Positions 31,289 to 41,811 of a DNA stretch of 64,000 nt are shown here, piece after piece. Origin of the DNA: Hygrocybe punicea (lineage: Eukaryota; Basidiomycota; Agaricomycetes; Agaricales; Hygrophoraceae); NCBI GenBank assembly GCA_963556145.1, contig OY744463.1:3038001-3102000 (forward strand), in the 5' to 3' direction. The position numbers were made by a program, and so were the translations under genes. The notes beneath the pieces were generated by a model. That model had not been told where the DNA came from, made no database searches, and saw only the letters and a program-made list of their open reading frames with translations. The first letter of the stretch is position 1; each line of letters opens with the position of its first letter.

Positions 31289-33514
31289 TCATAAATACCC
31301 ACTAGGTTCTAATCTCCTCTTCCGATCCGCTCGTCTTCGAATCGTGCTCACCAAATTCATCAATGCTTCTGCAGGCTGGGCTCTCCGCATCATATCGCTT
31401 ACCATCTCATTCGCAATCGCCCATTCTCCCCTGTCTATCAGCCCATGCAATAAAATGTACCAAGTCTCCTTAGGCATCGATATCTTTCGTTGGACCATCT
31501 CCCTGTAATAGCGCAATGCACTCTGTAGACCCTCTGGTTCTGGGCACCTCAGACATGCTTTGAGCAAAATTTGGTAGGTTAACCGATTAGGTCGAATATT
31601 GCGGCTCTTCATACGTTGCATAATGTCCTGCCTGTGTTCTTCTGCTACTCGAGGATCGAGCCACTGCCCACGGTACATGCCGGCTAAAACCGTCGTGTAT
31701 GTCACTTCGTTTGGCTGCGTCTGTGGATCTTGTTCCATCTGTTGAAGTAGGCGCAGTGCAGCATGGAAATTCTTCTCGTCCTGCTCGCGCATTTGTTGGT
31801 CGATGACAGCGCTAAATGTAGCGACATTGGGCTCTACGCCCTGCTTCTTCATGAGGTTCACCATCATCTCCGGAGCATCCTCCCTCCCAACCTTCAGCAA
31901 TGCAGATAGGATGGTCGAAAAAGTGAAGACATCTCCAACAAGACCATCCGATGTCAGTTCCCGGACATGGGCTGCAAGGGTCTTGAAATCTCCCCTTCGG
32001 CCGTAGTGCTGCAGTATCGTGTTGTATGAGACAATGTCCGGTTTCGGGCCTTTGTCCTTCATTGCTTGAAGGAGGGCAGAGGCATCTTTCTCTCGCAAGT
32101 TTAGAAGGAGACCGTGGAGTACCGTATTGTAGACCGACAATATGTGTGCGGAGTCCCACAGTGAAGAGGGTTTCAGGCCCTCGAATATCTTGAATTTCTC
32201 CAACGCCTTGTCGGGCTCCTTTCCATTGAACAAGGTCGAAATCAAAGCGCGGTGGGTCAAGGCGTCAGGCCTAACGCCTTCTGAAAGCATTGTGTCCCAT
32301 CCATTTAACACTTCCTTTACCGCGCCCATGCTGTCGTAGCCATCGAAGAGAGCTGTCCACAGCGAAGCTCTGGTTTGGATGCCAAATTTCAGCATGTCAT
32401 CCCAAAGTTTCTCTGCCAAGTCAGTGCGATGGCACCTTAGGAACGCACTCAGGAACGAGGTCCAAGCCATTTCTGTAACAAGGACTGGTCTATGAAAGCT
32501 CACTGCGCTCGGATGTGCAGCAAGATACGCATTGGGCCCGGATAGTCCGTCGAGAACTGCATTATAGAGCTTGTCGAGTTTTGCCACAGCTTGGTCCTTT
32601 GAGAGGTTGGTAACATGCTTGACGAAAGAAGGTGATCGAACAACCAATCTCGCAACGCCCAACCGTCGAATATAGTCCTCGACTTTCTGGCGGAGGAACA
32701 AATCGTGGCTTAGTTGTTGTTTGAGGAAATTCTTCACGGTAAAGTGTGAGAAGCGAATGTTCGTAGTCAAAGATGCTTGCAGAGCACCCTCAAAGGAATC
32801 TTTCATCGCATGTGCCGTAGTGACCGCGAGCAGAATGGCGACTCTTCCAGGGCTGTAGCGCCCATCGTGTTCCGTTGTATGCGCGGTTGCCAACGCGTCA
32901 TAGCTCGCCTCCTCCTCTTCGACCTCAACCTCCACACGGCCTTCTGGGGATCCGTTTCCTTCCCAGTTACCTTTCTCTTCCGCCAACTTGAGGAATTTGC
33001 GATTCAGCTTCAAGACGGTTTCCGGATTGCCCCTCCTGATATTGGATACCATACACGCGATCAATGCATCGGTGGCACTTCCTGCAGCCATGGTCACCGC
33101 CATTTTCTCGATCGCTCGGGTTTCTATTTCATCCCGTGGATTGCCTGATTCATCAGAGAGGCAAAGCTTGGCAATCAGCCTCGAAAAGCTTTCAAGCTGA
33201 CCAGGTCCAAGGAAACGGAGAAGTTGTTGCCGGTCGAGACGTGACCAATGTATCCATGATGCGCGAAGGTCGTCCCTTTGCAAAGTTTTCCGAAGTTTGT
33301 TAACGGTTTTATTGAATACATCGACTTCGGTATCAGAAGGACTCCCTCCGTTCAAGTGTAGGAGCGATATGTGGTTTTTTATCTTTTGAAAGAGGGCTGG
33401 AGTGTTCGTGGTGCGGGCTGGAAGAGCACTGGGGGTGGATTGGGAAGATTTGCGAGAAGGTGCGTGAGGAATGAATGAATGAAGACCCAAGGAACGAGGA
33501 GCACGGCGAAACAT
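31289..33514 (-). CDS. Pentatricopeptide repeat (PPR) protein, probably mitochondrial
   Basis: This is a single-exon gene of 741 codons. The N-terminus is basic and Ser-rich (MFRRAPRSLGLHSFIPHAPS), typical of mitochondrial import. From about residue 340 on, 35-residue helical pairs recur: DDMLKFGIQTRASLWTALFD, WDTMLSEGVRPDALTHRALI, MKDKGPKPDIVSYNTILQHY, TSDGLVGDVFTFSTILSALL, MKKQGVEPNVATFSAVIDQQ, MKSRNIRPNRLTYQILLKAC. The G(V/I)xP(N/D)xxTY/F signature marks PPR motifs, which bind organellar RNA base by base. I cannot tell which transcript it serves. It is convergent with MIM2 (40 bp gap). The lack of introns contrasts with nearly all neighbours. Confidence 0.88.
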   Translation of the reverse strand: MFRRAPRSLGLHSFIPHAPSRKSSQSTPSALPARTTNTPALFQKIKNHISLLHLNGGSPSDTEVDVFNKTVNKLRKTLQRDDLRASWIHWSRLDRQQLLRFLGPGQLESFSRLIAKLCLSDESGNPRDEIETRAIEKMAVTMAAGSATDALIACMVSNIRRGNPETVLKLNRKFLKLAEEKGNWEGNGSPEGRVEVEVEEEEASYDALATAHTTEHDGRYSPGRVAILLAVTTAHAMKDSFEGALQASLTTNIRFSHFTVKNFLKQQLSHDLFLRQKVEDYIRRLGVARLVVRSPSFVKHVTNLSKDQAVAKLDKLYNAVLDGLSGPNAYLAAHPSAVSFHRPVLVTEMAWTSFLSAFLRCHRTDLAEKLWDDMLKFGIQTRASLWTALFDGYDSMGAVKEVLNGWDTMLSEGVRPDALTHRALISTLFNGKEPDKALEKFKIFEGLKPSSLWDSAHILSVYNTVLHGLLLNLREKDASALLQAMKDKGPKPDIVSYNTILQHYGRRGDFKTLAAHVRELTSDGLVGDVFTFSTILSALLKVGREDAPEMMVNLMKKQGVEPNVATFSAVIDQQMREQDEKNFHAALRLLQQMEQDPQTQPNEVTYTTVLAGMYRGQWLDPRVAEEHRQDIMQRMKSRNIRPNRLTYQILLKACLRCPEPEGLQSALRYYREMVQRKISMPKETWYILLHGLIDRGEWAIANEMVSDMMRRAQPAEALMNLVSTIRRRADRKRRLEPSGYL

Positions 33515-33826
33515 GAGAAACGCTAGTTGGGCATCGAGTCAAACGTTGCAGGAACAATTTATGATCAAGCTTGTTACAACTGACTAGTGTTTATGTATAC
33601 CGTAGTAATCGAAGACACAACGCTTTCCCCGCAAGACCTAACATTAAAAAAATATACAAGCCAGCTCGTAAATATTTTACCACTACGTGGACAGTCCGAG
33701 GTGCGAAACGGGCATGTGGGTATGAAAAGAGCACAAGAACATAAAATGGTGTTTCAAGTTGACAAAATAATCTGGCATTTATCTATCAGTATGAATTGCA
33801 TGGTGGCTATCGAATGCCTTGCCTGA
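33515..33826. other. Spacer between PPR gene start and chitin deacetylase stop
   Basis: It holds the PPR promoter and the chitin deacetylase 3' end. No further gene or repeat was seen. Confidence 0.5.
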
Positions 33827-35638
33827 TCAAATGAGGAGAATGACAGCACCGGATATTACACCCGCAACAGTGGCGAGCAATCCCACGACATTGACGCCGA
33901 TAGCACTGACGTCACTTGAGGCGCTATGAGTCGCCTTGGCGGCGGCTGCAAGACCACAGTCAGTGCCAAGAACATACAGAATACGAGAGACATACGCGAG
34001 AACGTAACCTTGGGCGGATGGGATGTGTTGTCATTGGTCTCGATATAAGCATCCGTTACCGGGAGGTTCACGCAGCTAATGACAGGTTTGATGTTGAAGT
34101 GGTGAGCTATTGCATCTGGAAGCTATGAGAAGGGGTCGATATCCAAGTATAACGGAAACGACGTGAGCTTACGATGTATCCAGTAGCCACGTCAACGGAC
34201 TGCTGGAACAGATCATGCTCCAAAACGATAAACCCATTGTTCATTATAGTCGCGTTGCCTATGATTTGCTCCCAGTTCTGAAGGACTTGCCCAACGCTCA
34301 CAGAGCCTCCCGCAATATTGAAGTCTGCAGCGAATAGTTGTGAGCAGGGGATGGCAATACGGCGTACAATGGATCATTCACCTCCAGTGTCGAATGTCGC
34401 CGCAGGACTGAGACGAGTCCAGATGACCGGAGTGAGGCCCATGGCCGTGGCGATGGCACGAACACGATTACTGATTTCGGAGGGTTAGTAAAAGAGAATG
34501 GGATGGGCAGTCGACCGACATACTCGATATCGCCGTAAGGAGGCCGCATCATGTTGGGGGTAACTCCGAGAACATCTTTGATGACCTTCTTCGACCAGCC
34601 CAATTCGGCAATGATAGCTTCATTCGGCAATGTTGTCAAGGGCGGGTGACTCCAGGTGTGGACAGCGATCTGATGTTGACCCATGTACTCAGTCTGCAAC
34701 ATTGCTGGGAACGAGATTGCTCTGGGAGAGAATTAACGAATAATATGTCAAGCGGATAGCATGACTCGCACCGTGAACCAACCACGAAGAAAGTGGACTT
34801 GAGCCCTTGGGAGTCAAGGTAATTCAGGAGTTCAGGAGTGTGGTAGGCGGGGCCATCGTCATATGTGAGGCCCCAAGTCAACTTGTCGGGACAAGTGGTG
34901 ATATCATTCTCTCCAGTGCATCCTCCACAGCTCCACCAGCACCGATTAGCATCGTCAGCTACTGCTTGGAGGTTAGCAGCGCAACCGCCAGCGACGGTCT
35001 GAGTGATATTGGGTATGGTGATACCGGTGTTGGCAACGTCCTGGATCCATTGGAGAACTTGCGGAGAATCGGTGGGAGGGGGTTTGTCGAGCGGAGGGTA
35101 ATTGGCAGGGTTAAGCAGTGCGGCTATTGCGAGAGAGGCTCAGATGGGTAAATAATCAGACAAGGGAAAACCAACCGTTAGGTAAGGGAGGAGCACCAGG
35201 CAGGTAAGTCGGGACCGAACCAGGAGCATAGGTGGAATCCAAGGGCTGGGTGGGCTGGGAGGATGCGCCTGAAACGATGGAGGAAAGAGGTACTGCAGTC
35301 GGGTTGGTAGCCAAAAGAGAGAATGAATACGAGGTGGTTGAGGTCGTAGTGGCGTTCCCAACGACAGTGCCGTTTGAGGTAGTCAGAGATGAACCCGGAG
35401 GAGACGTTACAGATGTTGTGGGGGTGGTACCCCCAGACTTGGGAGCAGACGAGGGTGGTGACGGTGCGGGGGTGGCGGAAGGTGGAGTAGAAGAAGTAGC
35501 GGGTGGAGCAGGAGAAGAAGTAGCGGCAGCAACAGAGGAGGCCTGGCGACCGACGTTGAGATGGCGGGCGGGGTTATGAACGTTGTTAGCAACCACGAAG
35601 GCTGGGATGGAGAGCAGGCAGAGGTAAGTGAGCCTCAT
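33827..35638 (-). CDS. GPI-anchored chitin deacetylase (CE4)
   Basis: The enzyme removes acetyl groups from wall chitin to give chitosan. It has a signal peptide (MRLTYLCLLSIPAFVVANNV), a Ser/Thr/Pro-rich spacer, a Cys-rich stretch (GGCAANLQAVADDANRCWWS) and a NodB/CE4 domain. The CE4 motifs are LTWGLTYDDGPAYHTPELLN (motif 1, catalytic DD), HQIAVHTWSHPPLTTLP (motif 2, His pair for metal), PNMMRPPYGDIE (motif 3), then FDTGDFNIAGG and NNGFIVLEHDLFQQSVDVAT. The C-terminus is a Ser/Ala stretch and a hydrophobic tail (VGLLATVAGVISGAVILLI), a GPI signal, with the stop at 33827-33829. It has seven or more exons. Expected at the plasma membrane or wall. Confidence 0.93.
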
Positions 35639-35815
35639 CGTAAAGAGCGTCGGCGAGGGGAAAAAGAGAACGACGGTTTTGTGGAGTTTGTTGAAAAAAC
35701 CTTATTACTTTGGGCGAGGTCAGTCTTGACCGTCGGATCACCCCGATTCATCCCAGCTATCTTTTACAAGACAAGGCAACGGAACGGCAAATATACATAT
35801 TGGCAGAGCAGAAAT
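35639..35815. promoter_or_regulatory. Chitin deacetylase upstream region
   Basis: A 177 bp gap between the deacetylase ATG and the SET/NAP stop codon. It must hold the deacetylase promoter. No specific site was recognised. Confidence 0.35.
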
Positions 35816-36878
35816 TCATGCTTTTTTCTGCTTTTTTGGCTTGGGTTGCTCAAGGTCAATCTCGTCGTCGTCGTCATCGTCGCTGTCCTCATCCTCTGAA
35901 TCAAGTTCATCCCCACCAGCCATCCCAAGGAAGTAATCAATCGCTTCTTGAAACACTTCGTTTGCTATCGAGATTCCAATCTGTACGCGTCATGGATCAG
36001 CGAGATTTCACAAAGGATTCAGCTGAGACAAACTGACGTCGAACGGATCCTCAGCATGCTCGAAAAAGTTGAAAAAACTGCCAGAGTCCGCCGGGATGTC
36101 ATCCTCATCGTCAGCTTTTTCACGAGGGTGCAACTTGGTGAGCGCCTTCGATGGATCCTTCCAGTTTATTTTTATCGCCTGAGGACACAACGACGTCAGT
36201 ATTGTATCGTGATGCATGCAACCTTGCTCTTATTTCTACCGAGGGTTGAACGTCCCGTTCCCAAGAAAAATCTAGCATCGACTCCGTGATCCCATCTGCA
36301 TCGGGCTGCTCGATGTCAGAAACAGGAGGTGGCACATGCTTGAATTCTTTTTTCAGAACTGTGTCCGAGAAAAAGTTGTTTTCTTTGAAGTGCTACACAG
36401 AAATGAAAAAAAAGCCCATCGCGTGAATGTTTGTGGAACAAGTCTGTCGCCGACATCACCCACAAATTCAATAGTATAGCATCTTGGTTCCTGGACGTCC
36501 CTTTCAACCCAGACATCCTCAAGATAGCTCAACGCCAGCTGATCCACGTTGTGTTGAGCATGCAGCGCAAACACGTTGTGATTCATCAGAGCAACCGGCC
36601 AAAATTTGGGAATCCCCTTGGTCACTTCCCGTCTCTTCTGGTAAACGGGACTCAACCTCTGCTGCGCATTACGCTCTGGAGATAAAACGAGCACGTTAAT
36701 TTCCAACAAAACGAATACGATATCAAGTTGGCAGACCGAGCACCAGCTCTATGCGAGCTATTTCTCTTTGAACAGGTCGCAACTTCTGGGCATCCTCATC
36801 GCTGAGTTCCACACCTTGCAACGGATTCTTTTCAACATCGGTAGGTGACGCCCGCTTTCTGCCAGCCTTTACAGACAT
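35816..36878 (-). CDS. SET/NAP-family histone chaperone (Vps75/SET-like)
   Basis: Members bind H3-H4 or H2A-H2B and help chromatin assembly and acetylation. The start is MSVKAGRKRASPTDVEKNPL, followed by the dimerising helix LRPVQREIARIELVLG. Then come LSPVYQKRREVTKGIPKFWP, VALMNHNVFALHAQ and LALSYLEDVWVERDVQEPRC (the NAP earmuff fold), HFKENNFFSDTVLKKEFKHV, INWKDPSKALT and SGSFFNFFEHAEDPFD, the signature FF.F dipeptide region. It ends in a long acidic stretch, EDEDSDDDDDDEIDLEQPKP, then KKQKKA. The short size (about 270 aa) and the FFNFF box point to SET/TAF-I/Vps75 rather than Nap1. About six exons. Confidence 0.86.
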
Positions 36879-37076
36879 GATGGAATGAAACAATGAAAAC
36901 TTATCGAAAAGGTGATGGTGGGAAGCACGGAGTTCCCCGAAATCTTGAAACTCCGATTTCCACATTGCCTCAATCCGTAAAAATATATACAAGCCTACTA
37001 AATCAAAGAATGAGCGCTATGGGGAGTGCTGCATGAGGTCAAGTCCTTTCGAAGTATACTCTCAACTCACCAATGG

Positions 37077-39821
37077 TCAATCTACCCTCTTTTTGGTCCC
37101 CATCTCAATCTCCTCTATGCGACTGGCCGCCCTTCTACGTCCCGTAGATAACCATTTTGCCCTGGTAGAGTTGAGCATTTCAAACGCTTTAGCTGCCCTC
37201 CCGAGCCCTTTGCCATTGTGAGCGGATCGGAAACCAGGTCCATTATAATCAATAATGTCAGAGATTGGAATAAGGCGAGGCCAGGAGACATAATCAATGC
37301 CATGGGTAAATATGAACGTCAGTGAGATCCACAAAAATATGAACCAGAGCATGAAGTAGTAAAACAAAGAGTAACCTGTATGGAATGTCGGTTAGTGAGA
37401 TGTGAACCGTTCATTCAAGACACCCACCAGAGGTTCGAGGTAGGGTTAGTCCTGCACAGATCATGAATAGCGAAAACGACAACACATAGGGCATCTAATT
37501 GCAGTGGTTAAGTTTGCCTCAAGGTCAGTAGCATGAAACATACGGAACGTATTAGCAAAGGCCGATCATCTGTTAAAAGGAACATCGATGCGGATGGCCC
37601 TTTCCGAGGAATCCAAGTTCCAGTAATCAAGTCAAAAGAATCCTATTTGACCATCGTTTCAGTGGGAGCAGTGAGCCAAAGGTTGACTAACACACTTGTT
37701 TGGCACCGTCGAAATTGTTGTTCTTGATATACCTGATAAGAGACTTGAATCCGTCTTCTAGTACCCCTTTCCTGGTTCGTTTGTTCAACCTCGTAAAATC
37801 GGATTTCATGGCACCTGATCCACTGTATGCCCTAGCTATCAAATCACCGTGATCGGCCCAAACTACAGGAGAGTCCAACCTATGGATCAATGACGAGAGC
37901 ACGACATGGACGGTTCTCACCTTCACGGAAATCCTGGCCAAGGGCTTCGTGATTGTCGATGGATTCGTTCTCAGGCAATATGCCTAAGGACTGCAATTGC
38001 TTGTTCAAGACCCATTTTGCCAAAGTAGCCTGCATGACATTTGTCCGGTCCAAACTATCCATGCAATTCGTCCGTACGATACCTTGCTGTTCCCTGACGG
38101 GCACAGGGTCCGTTGCACTGAGCTGGAAGTAGCTTGCAATATTTTGTCAAATGAGTGCACATGAGAGGGTGGAGTCGAAAAAAAGGGAACGTACCCGTGT
38201 TTGTCTAGATCTTTCTGCAATCTGTCGATTAACAAGCTGAGCCTATCCCATCGCATATGCTGGCATTCGTTATGAAAATCGAAATATTCATATCGGACGT
38301 TGGGTGTATTTATCTTCAAGGACGATCAGCTGGCGTTAGGCGGATGAATTCGATACGCACTTGGGCCAGATAGCGTTCGTAAGCATCCTTGATATGTTTC
38401 TCGCGTCCATGCTGATCTACCAAGTTGACAATAGCCAATTCCCCGTAATGGGTTTTCTGCTCCTCCAAATGTTTACGCAATGCATCTGCCTGGAAGGTTA
38501 TTAGATTGAAAAAATGAACAGAGATAAAATAAACTATACTGTGTCCTGAAGGTCCATGACTTGTAAGTCAGGTTTATACCGCAGGGTGCTTATTTCAGCC
38601 CAAAACACTGGGGTACTCCCTCTGATTTGGACAAAACTTAGTTTCTTGGCAAATTGACCAGAATTCCCCTGGTCGTTTTGATCTTCATCCTCGACGAGCA
38701 ATATTTGCTCGGTCTCATTGAAGTTTGCAACGTGGCCGTCGTGGTCAATGCCACGCCTGAAGTAACGAGTGCCAGCTCGATATCGAGAACGCCGACTAAT
38801 GAGACAAAGTTGGATGTGACGACCATGAATAAAAGCTGGACGTATGTCGAATGCTAAAGACGGGAGCCATTTGTGAGTTCAGATTTTTAACGAATCTTCG
38901 GAAAGCCCACGCACTGCCGTAGATAACAGGCAGAATGTAGGGACCCAACTGCAAGGCTGTCAACAAAATAACTTAAAAAGAGAGGGGTCCTTACGTCTTG
39001 TCCTTGGTTTGAATCTATTGAATCTATGAGCCTGGAATGCAAGAATCTATAATCTCATTCAACGTCAGCCCTGGCTAATTCGAGAGTTGACAATCTACTC
39101 GCCTATTCCAGTAAAATCGTTCGTCGACCTTGAGAGATCACGAGTGAAGCGTCGTCAATATATAAAGTAGCCATACGTACTACTTCCCACGGGGCTCTAT
39201 CTTCTTCCTGCATTTTGCATTGACTTTGCAACCGCCTCGTCAAATCCCATGTATAACTAAAAAATAAAAGGCTGCCATGTAGGTGTGATCGAACGAGAGC
39301 CAGTAAATGTGCCTCGACTGGATGAGGAGGGGATTGCACTGATATGTTGGGGTTGAGGGGAAGGATGTCGTAGTCCACAGCATGATATACCATGTGTCCC
39401 ATCAAACGGCCCCGTAGTTCTCGACTGGTCAACACAATAACATATTCCGCTAAGTGTGAATTAGCCATTGAACACGGACAAAAAACGCCGGGGACAAACA
39501 CAAAGATAATGAGATAATTCCAAGAATGCCATATATAGGTTTGGGGTAGTGGTAGGCAGCAGAGGGTATAGGTGCGTTAGCTCCTGTTTAACCCAAAGAT
39601 AAATGTTGGCGGCTCGATGGATAGGGGAGTGTATACTCGCTGTTGAGAACAATATTCCCTGAATTTCGATAGATTGTTAAAGACTGCGCATCGGCCGGTT
39701 CGGTAGGGACAAAGATATAAGCGTCGTTGCTGTCGATATACCTAATGCAAGTATCTAGCCGGTTGTCGTGTTCAAGAAGGAGGCGAACTCACAACGTAAA
39801 ACGCTGGTGCAGCGGTTTCAT
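37077..39821 (-). CDS. SAC1: Phosphoinositide phosphatase SAC1
   Basis: This ER/Golgi enzyme hydrolyses PI4P. Exon 1 MKPLHQRFT joins to LYIDSNDAYIFVPTEPADAQ. The SAC domain follows in many exons: ECACAFSVTTVVVLTSRELR-like pieces near 39450, then FWAEISTLRYKPDLQVMD. The catalytic CX5R motif is in GIVRTNCMDSLDRTNVMQAT. The catalytic Cys and Arg are present; the second Cys common in the family (CMDCLDR) is Ser here. AYSGSGAMKSDFTRLNKRTR is the conserved block after it. Two hydrophobic segments near the C-terminus (FYYFMLWFIFLWISLTFIFT is the second) anchor it in the membrane. It ends EEIEMGTKKRVD. It has more than ten exons and is head-to-head with LEA1. Confidence 0.92.
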
Positions 39822-39875
39822 GGCGGTTGAAGGCAGTCTGAGTCTGAAAATCTACAAGGCTCTAGAATTACGACC
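39822..39875. promoter_or_regulatory. 54 bp bidirectional promoter (SAC1 / LEA1)
   Basis: The two ATGs are 54 bp apart. GTCTGAGTCTGA is a small direct repeat. No known factor site was recognised. Confidence 0.45.
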
Positions 39876-40779
39876 ATGAAGCTTACACCAGAGCTTTTGG
39901 CCCAAGCTTCGTCGGCATTGAACCCAATCAAGGAGCGACAACTCGATCTTCGAGGTGAGCTGTGTTCCAATGCCTCTCGAGACGCTCATCAACCAGCTCA
40001 CAGGCTATAAAATTCCATCCATCGAAAATCTTGGCGTCACCAGAGTACGTATTTTTTTCCTTCGCGAATTGTGAGTTATGAACTGACCTGGTGTTATTCT
40101 AGGACCAACACGATGCTATAGATTTGACAGATAACTCGATTCTTGCTCTCGGCAATCTTCCTTTACTGAAACGCCTTCGGACATTTCTCCTTGCAAATAA
40201 TCGAATTGCTTCTATTTCCCCTTCTCTCTATCTGTCGGTCCCAAACCTCGCGACCTTGGTTCTCACAAACAATAATATATCTGAATTGGGTGATCTGGAG
40301 CCTCTGAGGGAGTTGAAAGCGCTCAAATACTTGTCGCTTATGGGTAATCCCGTGCGGGAAAAAAAATGGTATCGCGAGTGGCTTGTGTGGAGAATACCTG
40401 GGCTGAGAGTTTTGGATTTCCAGAGAATTCGAGAGAAGGTGCGCACCGACCTCGACGCCGACGCCGACTACCACTCACCCTCTCGTCGTTCCAGGAGCGT
40501 CAAACTGCCAAGTCGTTATTCCTCACGGCCGACGACCTACCGACTGCTCTTGCAACAACCATATCAACGACAGTATCAACACAGTCATCAAAGGTCGTTA
40601 TCACAACAGACGAACCCAAACCCCCCGTCGTTGGAAAGGCAGGTCGGTTGATGTCGAAAGAAGATGCTGAGAAGGTCAAGGAAGCGATAGCAAAGGCGAC
40701 TTCCGTGGAGGAGATTAGAAAGTTAGAGAGAAATCTTAGAGAAGGTTTTTTGCCCCAGAGAGACAGCGTTGGCGCATGA
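39876..40779 (+). CDS. LEA1: U2 snRNP protein A' (U2A', LEA1)
   Basis: This Leu-rich-repeat protein binds U2B'' on stem-loop IV of U2 snRNA in the spliceosome. It starts MKLTPELLAQASSALNPIKE with RQLDLRGYKIPSIENLGVTR over two introns. Leu-rich repeats follow: DLTDNSILALGNLPLLKRLR, FLLANNRIASISPSL, LVLTNNNISELGDLEPLREL and KYLSLMGNPVREKKWYREWL. The LRR cap is WRIPGLRVLDFQRIREK; a 57 bp intron (starting at 40440) then joins to ERQTAKSLFLTADDLPTALA, as in the family. The C-terminal helical part is LMSKEDAEKVKEAIAKATSV. TGA at 40777-40779. Length is about 245 aa, normal. Confidence 0.94.
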
Positions 40780-40866
40780 ACTACAAAGGTGTATTTTCAT
40801 GTCATCTCTCCTTTGGCCGATTATAATGTCATGTAATGCAAGCTTTCTTAGGAGAGAGATGCGTAA

Positions 40867-41710
40867 CTAATAGACCTTCACGCCATAATTGCCAATCCAC
40901 AATCCATGCGCCCCTAGAGCAATGACAGCTCCCAAGTTGGCTAACGAACTGATACCATGAAGGTATCCAAATCTGGCGTTCAATGATTTCATCTTTGCAG
41001 AAACCTGATTTGTTGATCATTGACATCATTCAAGAGTGTATAGAGGTAAGTCACGTACGCCAGGTTCATTGTAAAGCTTTCCCTCTTCTTTTTCAAGTTT
41101 TTGACGCTGAAACATGGTACTGGCAAAATACCAAGTTAAATGTCTCAAACAAGCTTTCGGAAAGACCAAGACCAACCTGCTCGTCAATGGACCAATGACC
41201 AGATAATTTGCACTTTGCGCAAGAAGGGCCGTGGCTAGGACGTATGCTTGGGCTACATCCGCGACGCAGGGACTCCAGATATGTGTGCGGACTACGGGAT
41301 GGGAGTGTGTCCAGAGGGCGAGGAGTGCCGAGCTCAGCCCAATCGACAGAGCGAAGTAGATAGGAAACGTGCGGTGCTGGAGATTACTAAAGTGCTGCCT
41401 CGCTAATATTGTGGTTAATGGGCGACATGTAGAATTTGGAGTCCATGTAACCAACGCAATGTTTTGTATGCAATCACCCCTATCGTTCACAAAGCTTTCA
41501 GAATTGTTAACGACGGAATGATGGGCAAGGAATGTACCTCCGAAGAACGTTACCCACAGTGCTTGATTTCGAGTCAACGACGCTGTGGAAAACCAACGGA
41601 GAAGCTCAACTCACACATTCCAAACAACCATGCATAGCCGATCAGGTAAAAAGCATTAGGATGGAATAATTTAGCTACAGAAGTAACGGTGAGCATCTCG
41701 GGCTTGGGCA
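40867..41710 (-). CDS. DUF4149 / TMEM205-like membrane protein
   Basis: This is a small multi-pass membrane protein. Joined exons read MPKPEMLTVTSVAKLFHPNA, FYLIGYAWLFGM, ALWVTFFGGT, RQHFSNLQHRTFPIYFALSI, GLSSALLALWTHSHPVVRTH, VLATALLAQSANYLVIGPLT, TMFQRQKLEKEEGKLYNEPG, MKSLNARFGYLHGISSLANL and GAVIALGAHGLWIGNYGVKV. The WxxFFGG box, the Arg/His-rich HFSNLQHRTFPxYF block and four membrane segments are those of the TMEM205-like domain. Human TMEM205 is linked to drug export; the fungal role is unknown. Four or so exons. I start at ATG 41710; further frame upstream lacks an ATG. Confidence 0.82.
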
Positions 41711-41811
41711 TGATGAGGTCGACTTTGAGTTCTGCTGGCACTAGTGCAGGGTCAAAAGGTCTTAAGTAGCCCCAACAGGACAACTTCCGGATTCAGTTGT
41801 AACTATTCCCA

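Noticed and set aside
35232..35579. Plus-strand Gly/Val/Glu-rich frame
   Set aside because: It is the antisense of the Ser/Thr/Pro-rich spacer of chitin deacetylase, open only because of biased composition.
41711..41783. Longer N-terminus of the DUF4149 protein
   Set aside because: The extra frame starts with TTG, not ATG; the ATG at 41710 fits better.
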